Shown here in pieces: positions 6,594 through 13,324 of a DNA stretch of 16,494 nt. Source of the DNA: an uncultured Bacteroidales bacterium. Its GTDB lineage: Bacteria > Bacteroidota > Bacteroidia > Bacteroidales > Muribaculaceae. Position 1 is the stretch's first letter; every line of letters starts with the position of its first letter. The stretch lies in assembly GCA_947177325.1 (NCBI GenBank), contig CAMWUH010000018.1:1-16494 (forward strand). The letters are read 5' to 3'. The notes beneath the pieces are model-generated. The model made no database searches. It was not told the DNA's origin and saw only the letters and a program-made list of their open reading frames with translations. The position numbers were made by a program, and so were the translations under genes.

Positions 6594-9500
6594 TTAATTC
6601 TGCATGGTACGATACCAACGGTTATTCTTGAAGTAACCGGTTGAGAAGTTACCACCGCCCATCAGATAGGTGGAAGTCACTGTTGAGCCACCGGTGGGGA
6701 GGTTGAGATATGATACAGGTTGCTTTGTATAGTCGTTTGCGGTAACTACCCAAGCTCCCGATTGGGAGGGACTACCGAAGAGCTTCCAATTATTCCAGCT
6801 GATTCCGTAATCTGATGAGCAGAATTTAAATATATCGCTTTTTGCTTGGTATTCCGATGGTATTTCCCAATAATACTGATTGGCTTTGCCTGTGATGGGT
6901 GTCATTGTTTGCAAAGATTTCGGTTCCTGGATTTCCACGCATGGTGTTCCCCATTTGGCCAAATTTGCTGCTGATTCTCCTGAAAGATCAAGGACTACGT
7001 AAACGCCGTTGTTACTGCTCGGTTGGCATGTCACAGTGATGTTTTTGTCGTATTCGCCTGCCGGTGCTTTGAATACAACGGTGTATTTGTAGTTGTAGCC
7101 GGCATTGCGTTGAGCTGCGGTCAGCGAGCTTGATGCGTCGGTCAGATACCCTGACAGTACGTTGTTATTTTTACCATACTTATTCTCCCAGGTTGTCATC
7201 TTAATGTCGGAGTAGATTGTATAGGTGACGTTAGAGATACGGGGTTTATCGTTGTAGACGTTGTAAACGGGGTCGCGCGTGGGGTCGTAGAGCACCCAGG
7301 TTTCGTTATCGTTATCGTCGCCGAGCGGAATACCGGGTTCATCATTCTGCATTACGCGGTGGCGAGTGTAGACGTCCTCGGCATCGTTATAGAATATCAT
7401 CAGGGTAGCGCCGGGCAGAGGGCCATTGCCATATTTCTTTTTCTGGTCGTCGGTAGCATCAGTGGTTCCGGGCTTAATATAATTGCCTTTACAGAAAACG
7501 GGGATGTCGTAGTAGTACCAGCCGGGGTTACTTGCGTCGCCTATCATGTGATTGATGCGCTCGCCATAGAGCGACTCATTCAGATTTTCAACATCAGTAT
7601 TGCTTTTCTCGTATGTGATTGTGGTGGATTCGCCCCAGGGACCGGTGTATTGCCACACGGGCATAGTATTTGCTTCTTCGCCATATTGGGTATAGGCGTA
7701 GATTTTGTGGTATTCTCCTTGTGGTTGTTTACCATCGCCTGTACTATTCCACCAGTCAATCCAGTTATCGTTATAGGAGCCTGTCCCGGTAAATTCGGCG
7801 GGAACATCCCAATCCATCTGTCCGTCAGTTGACTGATAGTCGTTGATAGCGCGGAAATAAACGCGATACTTGTCTTTCGACGACATCACATCGACCGATG
7901 CCGACGTAGCATAGCTTTCGTAGGTAGAATTGTCGGGAGTGAAGATAAACGAGTGGATTTCGGTAGTAGTCGGATAATTGACCTCGGTAATGTAGATTTT
8001 ACCCGATGAGTTATCACCGTCGATTGTTAGCTTGAACGAAGAATCGGCAAATTTGTGCTCGGTTGGAGTAGTAGAGCTGCTCTTCAGCGACCACGTGGTT
8101 AGATTTTCAGAGGTGATTGTGAATGCTCCGAGGTTGGTGTTGTATTCAAACACGTGGTCGGCGTCGGTAGAGTTGTCGCCATCCTGAATTTTGATGTTCG
8201 ACGGCGTTACCTCAAAGTAGCCTTGCAGACGATAGTTAACCGTGATATATTTCTTGATATTGCCCGCTATGATGTAGCAGCGCACCGACCCTTCAGTCTT
8301 GCCGGCGTCTTCGAGGTCGGCAATTGTTACTTGAGGGTTAGGCTCGATGATGAGCTTGCGCTCGGTGGCTGTGGTGGCGGCGCCGAGGCGGAAAATGTTT
8401 TTGCCGTTGACTTTGTATTCGTCGTCGCAATCAAATCCGAGGTTGCCGCGGCCGTCGGTAGAGTAAGTGATTTCACCGTCGGTTTCGGTGTCGACCCACA
8501 CTTCGGCGGTGTCCAGTGTCAGATAAGTGTGGATGAAGTCGGCACGGACGGTTTCATCTAACCATTCATGCTCGTAGCAGGTCCACACAATACCGTCGGC
8601 GTTGGTGTTGACGATATGACCCACGAACTCATAGCAGAAACTGCGCTGCAATTTCTTGTAGTCTTCATCTTCAAGACCGATAGCCTGCGAGTGCTTGCAG
8701 CCGATGCCGGCGCCGTTGAGGTCGCTCTCCATGTAGAGAGTGGTTTGTTTGGCTACGTCGTTGACATAGCGCTCGGGCAGATATGTAGTGCCGTGAATCA
8801 CCCAGCGGGTGTCGGCGTCGATAGCCGATGCGGCGATGCGACCGGCTACGTCGTTAACCACATATTTGTTGCTTTGGTCAGCGTTTTCATCGGTGACTGT
8901 AAACTGCGAGTAGATCGAGTTAGAGAGCGACAGAGGGCGGTCAGAAGCGTTTTGCGCGTTCTGAAAGAAATCGTAGTCGTCGGGAAACCAACCTATGCGC
9001 ATCTTGTTTCCGGCATTCTGCAGTTTCAGTGAAGTGGGCTTCAGGAAGCTGCTTTCGCCGAATGCGTCTTTGGTTTTCTTGCCGTCGGGGCTGACGTAGT
9101 CGCGGTCGAAGATGATCGAGTAGCGGAGCTTCACACAGGCATATTGCATGGCTGCGGCTATCTCAAGCGGATTACCTTTGTTTTCAGCAGTCAGGCGGAA
9201 AAGTTGTGGAGCTTTGTAGACCATCGGCAGACGGCCTGCAACGAGGTTGACAGGATTATTGCTGTATTCCACCGTTTGAGTTTCGAGCGCCGACATCGAT
9301 TCAAAATCGTCGGCGATAGAGTGGGGGAAGTTGGCAATCAGATATACTTGATAGTCTTGATTTTCTTTCAGACCTTTAACCTGGTAGCGGCGGCTTACGG
9401 TGGCGCCGTTTTCAATATCATCGCTGTCGGGAGCCACGAGTTGCAGGTTGATGTCGGGGGCTTTGTTGCCGGCTGCGTTATAGGGGAATATGTAAAGGCG

Positions 9501-9779
9501 TAGATTGGTCATTGCCAGCTCATTGACAGTGGGTGCCATTGTGGGGTCGTCAATGTCGGGGCCGATAGGGCCGTCATAGTCGCCGCGCGAAAGGGTTTGG
9601 GGCGCGGGCACTTGCTCGCCGAATGGAATGGCGAGGTCAATAACGAGTTGGGTGTCTGCATCAACAGCGTCGGCAATCTCAGGCATTTCGAGGTCGTCGG
9701 CACAGCCGCATAACAAGGCGGCAGCTACCAACGGCACCAGTCGGAGCGCTTTTCTTGATATGTAACGAGTGAATTTCAT
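6594..9779 (-). CDS. Large fimbrial tip/accessory lipoprotein with CBM26-like regions
   Basis: A 1061-residue lipoprotein (LLCGC, lipid Cys 26), fifth gene of the operon. The N-terminal half looks fimbrillin-like: LRLYIFPYN, QVYLIANFPHS, and a candidate processing site TLSR (R65), features usual in Bacteroidales pilus tip proteins. About residues 450-630 look like Ig-like beta sandwiches. Residues about 636-800 carry a spread-out CBM26-like pattern: YRVYFRA, then HKIYAYTQYG, QYTGPWGES, GWYYYDIP and PGATLMIFYN. The last 130 residues repeat the theme in weaker form (YYWEIP, IFKFCSS). I infer an adhesin or tip adaptor acting with the 1686-residue protein. It lacks the C-terminal INML.W.KR..Q motif of the shaft and anchor subunits, as a terminal subunit might. 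It lies 64 bases after the anchor gene and 44 before the next gene. The precise family is not recognised with certainty. Confidence 0.78.
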   Translation of the reverse strand: MKFTRYISRKALRLVPLVAAALLCGCADDLEMPEIADAVDADTQLVIDLAIPFGEQVPAPQTLSRGDYDGPIGPDIDDPTMAPTVNELAMTNLRLYIFPYNAAGNKAPDINLQLVAPDSDDIENGATVSRRYQVKGLKENQDYQVYLIANFPHSIADDFESMSALETQTVEYSNNPVNLVAGRLPMVYKAPQLFRLTAENKGNPLEIAAAMQYACVKLRYSIIFDRDYVSPDGKKTKDAFGESSFLKPTSLKLQNAGNKMRIGWFPDDYDFFQNAQNASDRPLSLSNSIYSQFTVTDENADQSNKYVVNDVAGRIAASAIDADTRWVIHGTTYLPERYVNDVAKQTTLYMESDLNGAGIGCKHSQAIGLEDEDYKKLQRSFCYEFVGHIVNTNADGIVWTCYEHEWLDETVRADFIHTYLTLDTAEVWVDTETDGEITYSTDGRGNLGFDCDDEYKVNGKNIFRLGAATTATERKLIIEPNPQVTIADLEDAGKTEGSVRCYIIAGNIKKYITVNYRLQGYFEVTPSNIKIQDGDNSTDADHVFEYNTNLGAFTITSENLTTWSLKSSSTTPTEHKFADSSFKLTIDGDNSSGKIYITEVNYPTTTEIHSFIFTPDNSTYESYATSASVDVMSSKDKYRVYFRAINDYQSTDGQMDWDVPAEFTGTGSYNDNWIDWWNSTGDGKQPQGEYHKIYAYTQYGEEANTMPVWQYTGPWGESTTITYEKSNTDVENLNESLYGERINHMIGDASNPGWYYYDIPVFCKGNYIKPGTTDATDDQKKKYGNGPLPGATLMIFYNDAEDVYTRHRVMQNDEPGIPLGDDNDNETWVLYDPTRDPVYNVYNDKPRISNVTYTIYSDIKMTTWENKYGKNNNVLSGYLTDASSSLTAAQRNAGYNYKYTVVFKAPAGEYDKNITVTCQPSSNNGVYVVLDLSGESAANLAKWGTPCVEIQEPKSLQTMTPITGKANQYYWEIPSEYQAKSDIFKFCSSDYGISWNNWKLFGSPSQSGAWVVTANDYTKQPVSYLNLPTGGSTVTSTYLMGGGNFSTGYFKNNRWYRTMQN

Positions 9780-9843
9780 GATTGGTCTGTATAGTGTGTA
9801 GAGCTATAATAGCTTTTTGGAATTCTTATATTGGTCAGGTTGT

Positions 9844-10989
9844 TTACAGGTTTACGTTTTGAACCCTTTTCGACCATGAGAGCATATTGATAAAAATATC
9901 GATATACTGCCATTCGTCGCCCTCTTCGTTAAATACCACTTTGAAATTGAAGTCGTATTCGCGGTCGAGGTATTCCTGTTCGCTCCAGCCGCGGTTGGTG
10001 TATCTGTCAATATCTTTGGCAAGGAGTTGCGGGAGGTCGAATTGGAAAATTTTGCCCGATTGGAGATTGCGGATGTAGAGCATATCGTCGGGGGTGGTGT
10101 TGTCGTAGAACAGACGCGAGGTGGTGAACTCGGCGCGGAGGCACGGCTCATTTTTGTCGGTCTCGGCAGGGGCGATAGAGTGGGGGATGAAGTTCAAGGG
10201 AACTGCACCCGCTGTGGTGTTGGCACCGAGGTCGAGCTCGTGGCGACCGTCGGGTGTGCCGATCCAAGCCTCATAATCGTCGGTAGTTATATGGTAGGCT
10301 TTGGTTGATGCGCCGGTTGCAAGAGCTGCAGGGGAGATGTTGGAGCCACGAACAATATCGACATGGATGTTGTTGCACACGCGCTGCAGGGGGATTGTGG
10401 CTCTGACCACGATATCATCGGGTTGAGGATCACCCTCGGCGGGAGTTTCGGGAACAGGGAGGTTGATTGTCTGCACTTCGTGGGTAAGCCATAAATGCTC
10501 CAGAGGGTAACCCTCATTCTTCACCAGGCCTTCGATATTGTCGAGGGTGTAAGTGATGTCGGTCGGACGGCAGAACTGTTTCAAGCCGTTGCGGCGGAAT
10601 TTGGCGCCGGGAGTGGAAATTGAAGCGTCGTAACCGTCAAATGATTCGCGGGCCGATGCGTAGAGGCTATAAGTGCCGGCAGGAAGTTCAAGGCGCATCT
10701 CGTAGCCGTCGGCGTGGAGGTCGTTGGCCGATGCGGTGTGCTCGATTGTTTTGAACAGTTGGCCCTTTGCGTCGAAAATATAGAGAGTGACCGAACCGCA
10801 GTGGTCGTTAAAAAGGTCGGTTCCGGCCGTGTTATAATCATAGACGAAATTAACGGCGGCGCAAACATCGGGAGCGACGGCGCAATCGGGGAGGTCGTCG
10901 TGCATCAACGAGCAGGAGCCGAGCATCACTGTCGGGGCGAGCAGGGTAGATAGCAGAAGCTTAGCCGATAATTTAGATAAGTGTTTCAT
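9844..10989 (-). CDS. FimB/Mfa2-family fimbrial anchor lipoprotein
   Basis: A 381-residue lipoprotein (signal peptide ending MLGSC, lipid Cys 26). The start of the mature protein, CSLMHDDLPDC, followed by VYDYNTAGTDLFNDHCGSVTL and LPAGTYSLYASA, is characteristic of the FimB/Mfa2 family. In Porphyromonas gingivalis the family member Mfa2 caps and anchors the minor fimbria at the outer membrane and limits its length. Length fits the family (about 300-400 aa). The C-terminus INMLSWSKRVQNVNL closely matches that of the upstream Mfa1-like major subunit. A 334-base intergenic region with strong hairpins separates it from that gene, so its expression is likely lower than the shaft subunit's. The ATG at 10989 gives a complete lipoprotein signal and is the only sensible start. 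Confidence 0.9.
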   Translation of the reverse strand: MKHLSKLSAKLLLSTLLAPTVMLGSCSLMHDDLPDCAVAPDVCAAVNFVYDYNTAGTDLFNDHCGSVTLYIFDAKGQLFKTIEHTASANDLHADGYEMRLELPAGTYSLYASARESFDGYDASISTPGAKFRRNGLKQFCRPTDITYTLDNIEGLVKNEGYPLEHLWLTHEVQTINLPVPETPAEGDPQPDDIVVRATIPLQRVCNNIHVDIVRGSNISPAALATGASTKAYHITTDDYEAWIGTPDGRHELDLGANTTAGAVPLNFIPHSIAPAETDKNEPCLRAEFTTSRLFYDNTTPDDMLYIRNLQSGKIFQFDLPQLLAKDIDRYTNRGWSEQEYLDREYDFNFKVVFNEEGDEWQYIDIFINMLSWSKRVQNVNL

Positions 10990-11189
10990 CGAGATTGGTC
11001 AGGTAGGAGAATATATGTTGAGTTGGTTATAATCGATATAGGGGGATTGCGGTTGACTGACCGTTTTGTCAGCTGCTTGCAATCAGGTTGGTTCAGGCAT
11101 CTTGCGGCGTGCCCCGGCCGTAGAAGTCCTGCATAGGCTGTAGCTATTTCAGGGTTGTTGGAGAGTGTTGATTGCTTTGTTGAGTCAAC

Positions 11190-11221
11190 ATTCGCTCACT
11201 CTGATGCGAATCGCTTTTTTT
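11190..11221 (+). terminator. Hairpin plus T-run, plus strand (doubtful)
   Basis: attcgc (11190-11195) pairs with gcgaat (11206-11211), and a run of seven T follows at 11215-11221. In shape it is an intrinsic terminator for plus-strand transcription, yet all nearby genes are on the minus strand. It could stop antisense transcripts or be chance. Confidence 0.25.
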
Positions 11222-11233
11222 CCTGGAAAAGGG

Positions 11234-11275
11234 AAAGGGGGGCGCCGGGCGCTCGGGGCGTCGTCGCCCCCCTTT
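11234..11275 (-). terminator. GC-rich hairpin: terminator or attenuator after the major fimbrillin gene
   Basis: aaaggggggcg (11234-11244) pairs perfectly over 11 bp with cgccccccttt (11265-11275) around a 20-nt GC-rich loop. In the minus-strand transcript the stem is followed by cccttttcca, a short U-run only. It lies 48 bases beyond the major fimbrillin stop. A partial terminator here would give more shaft subunit than anchor and tip subunits. Confidence 0.6.
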
Positions 11276-11286
11276 GGGTTATGGTC

Positions 11287-11305
11287 AGGCGAGAAAGTCT
11301 CGCCT
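11287..11305 (-). terminator. Short hairpin directly after the major fimbrillin stop
   Basis: aggcgaga-aag-tctcgcct is a perfect 8-bp stem with a 3-nt loop, 18 bases after the stop codon. No U-run follows on the minus strand. It may act with the larger hairpin at 11234-11275 or protect the 3' end of the major subunit mRNA. Confidence 0.45.
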
Positions 11306-11323
11306 AAGTTTCAAATCAGTTGA

Positions 11324-13123
11324 TTAGAGGTCGGCAGATTGGTTACGTTTTGCCCAGTTAAGCATATTGATAGTGAAGTCAATTGCTTGGAGTTTTTCAG
11401 GTTCGTCGTCGGGATCATCACCGGGGGTAGGCTCGATAGGTTCACCGATTTTGCTAACTGAGTTGATTTCAATGTCATACCAGTTGTTGCGGAGAATGCC
11501 GTAACGTCCGGTGTGAGCGGGGAGGTAGTCAGCAGCAGTATTGATTTCAGTAGTGCCAAGACCTGCTTCGTCGTTATCGAAGTGACGGATACGAACTTGA
11601 TAGTAGCAAGTACCGCCCAGGTAATATGCGATTTCTTTTTCAGTTGAGTCTTTAAGACCAAGCTCTTTAGCTAATGTGTCAAATTCTGCTTTTGTGAGCA
11701 CAGAGCCGTCATCTTTCTTGATCTCGAAGATTTCAGAGATTGAGTAGTAGCCTCCTTCAGAAAGTGATTTGTTGGTAACTGTTCCGTCTTTGACCTCTAT
11801 GTTGAGAACTACGGGAAGTTTTGTTTCAACCAAAGCTTTGAGGGTTGCACGGGTGAAGAGTTCAGGATTAACGTTGGCAACTTCGATTGAACGACGACCG
11901 ATGCGGAAGAGTGAAGTAGCCGCAAGGTTTTGGCCGGCGTTAGCGGGGTCAGGAAGCTGGTAAGTAGCGCTCAAAATAACGCGTGTGGTGCGTTTCTGAA
12001 TTTGAGCGTTTGCCTCCATTGTGTTTTCTTTGATATATTCAACGCGATCGTCAGCCCAAGCTGTTGCGTCGGTTTTGGGGCTACGACGATCATAGTTTTC
12101 AGCTGCATAAGCTGTAAAGTGCTTGCCGTTATCCTTATCTGTAAGGTAGTAGTAGGGGCTATAGGCCCAAGAACAACGGTTGAATGAGGGGAATTGTGAA
12201 CCTGTGCCGGTTGTAGTGTGCATGTGAGTGGGGAAGAGGTTCAAGCCTTGCACATTTTGAACGGGGTAGCATTTTTTTGCAACAACGTCAACATTCCAAC
12301 CGGTGAAGGTTACTTGTGCACCTTTATAATAACCTGATTCTACTTTGAATACATGATCAGTTTCTGTGTTACCCTCAGCTGAAAGGGTTACTTTAGCGGG
12401 AATACGATGAACAAAGAATGTAGCTGCAGGATTATTTTTGTTAAGCTGCGTAACATCTGTTACGATTTTTGAGCCGGGGAGTTCAACAAGAATTGATGTT
12501 TTAGATGGTTTACCCTCTTCTGAATCGGTCTTATATTCAGGAGCTGAAATCATTGTCATGTAAGTTTGTTCGCCTTCTTTAATAAGGAAGGTGAATTCTT
12601 TAGGCTCTTTAGCCCAGCTGCCGAATGTTTGGCCGGGTGTTGTTACTTCACCTTGTGCATTTGTTACAGGCGCTTTGGGGTAAGGGAAGCCCGAGGGTGA
12701 ATTGAGAACAACCAAAGCGCAATACTCGCCGTTATCCTTATCGAAGGTGCCGGCAGGGAAAGTGGCAGCAACGTAAGAAGTCCTGTTTACGTCGACAGCA
12801 GTGTTATTTTCGAAATTGGTTGCGATATTGTAGCGACCTACGAAAGTAGCGCTATCAATGGGCTGGCCATCAACTTTTTTGAACACGAGGATACGGCCGT
12901 TAGCAACAGCGTATTCTTGTGAAAGGTTGGGGTTTGCAGATGTTGCGGCACGAGTACCTGCTTGATCAGGCATTGAAAGAGTGAAAAGAGCATAGCTTTC
13001 AACTCCTGCCACTTCGGGAGGGATGGGATCGGAGTTGTTGTCGACGATGATAGGTTCGTCTGACGAACATGATGCCATAAAGGCGGTGAGGCCTGCGAGC
13101 ATCAGAAATTTAGAAAATTTCAT
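11324..13123 (-). CDS. Mfa1-like major fimbrial subunit (type V pilin), lipoprotein precursor
   Basis: A 599-residue precursor, probably the structural subunit of the pilus shaft. It begins with a lipoprotein signal (FMASC, lipid Cys 19) and has a candidate protease site GTR (R58) ahead of AATSANPN. In type V pili, an arginine-directed protease removes the N-terminal segment at the surface and opens a groove for strand exchange. The fimbrillin core includes GRILVFKK, EYCALVVLNSP and an HRIPAKVTL strand typical of Mfa1-family proteins. The C-terminus, FTINMLNWAKRNQSADL after an acidic PTPGDDPDDEPE linker, is probably the donor-strand region. P. gingivalis Mfa1 is 563 aa, so the length fits. 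A 201-base gap precedes it, of which 162 bases lack G in the mRNA sense. GC-rich hairpins follow its stop. This suggests it is expressed at a different level from its neighbours. Confidence 0.88.
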   Translation of the reverse strand: MKFSKFLMLAGLTAFMASCSSDEPIIVDNNSDPIPPEVAGVESYALFTLSMPDQAGTRAATSANPNLSQEYAVANGRILVFKKVDGQPIDSATFVGRYNIATNFENNTAVDVNRTSYVAATFPAGTFDKDNGEYCALVVLNSPSGFPYPKAPVTNAQGEVTTPGQTFGSWAKEPKEFTFLIKEGEQTYMTMISAPEYKTDSEEGKPSKTSILVELPGSKIVTDVTQLNKNNPAATFFVHRIPAKVTLSAEGNTETDHVFKVESGYYKGAQVTFTGWNVDVVAKKCYPVQNVQGLNLFPTHMHTTTGTGSQFPSFNRCSWAYSPYYYLTDKDNGKHFTAYAAENYDRRSPKTDATAWADDRVEYIKENTMEANAQIQKRTTRVILSATYQLPDPANAGQNLAATSLFRIGRRSIEVANVNPELFTRATLKALVETKLPVVLNIEVKDGTVTNKSLSEGGYYSISEIFEIKKDDGSVLTKAEFDTLAKELGLKDSTEKEIAYYLGGTCYYQVRIRHFDNDEAGLGTTEINTAADYLPAHTGRYGILRNNWYDIEINSVSKIGEPIEPTPGDDPDDEPEKLQAIDFTINMLNWAKRNQSADL

Positions 13124-13283
13124 AATTGGTTGATTTAATTAAGGTTAGGTTTAAAAATTTGTTTATTAAGTTTTTTAAGTTTTAGGGTTGTTTATTTGTT
13201 TTGTAATGTTGGTTTTTGTGGTTGGTGTTTTAATGGTTATAAGATTGAGAATTATTTATATGGAGAGATTTAAGAGGTTATTT
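13122..13283 (-). promoter_or_regulatory. 162-nt leader with no G in the mRNA sense
   Basis: Plus-strand positions 13122-13283 contain not one C. The minus-strand RNA leading into the major fimbrillin gene therefore has no G until the G of the AUG itself (13121). The RNA is A-rich with about 37 C. Without G it cannot hold GC or GU pairs internally, a Shine-Dalgarno, or an upstream AUG/GUG/UUG. The canonical Bacteroidetes promoter boxes (TTTG, TAnnTTTG) also cannot lie inside it. Possible roles are an unstructured translation enhancer or a C-rich, G-free Rho loading site. Confidence 0.8.
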
Positions 13284-13324
13284 CAGATTTCGTTGAAGAA
13301 ATATCAGCTGCGGGTAGGGCAGGA

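Larger units (their letters stand above)
10990..11323. other. 334-bp intergenic region between major fimbrillin and anchor genes
   Basis: No gene is seen. It contains two minus-strand hairpins just past the major fimbrillin stop (11287-11305 and 11234-11275). A further hairpin at 11190-11211 is followed on the plus strand by seven T. About 200 bases without obvious structure lead up to the anchor gene. I see no clear TAnnTTTG promoter for the anchor gene, so it probably depends on read-through. Confidence 0.6.

Noticed and set aside
1489..9779. The two large lipoproteins as SusE/SusF of a polysaccharide utilisation locus
   Set aside because: No SusC/SusD pair or glycoside hydrolase is in the window. 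Both genes lie in a fimbrial operon directly behind Mfa1- and Mfa2-like genes and have fimbrillin-like N-termini, so a pilus tip role fits better.
9802..9814. agcta-taa-tagct hairpin with a following T-run before the 1061-residue gene
   Set aside because: A 5-bp AT-rich stem on the strand opposite to transcription is too weak to call a terminator.
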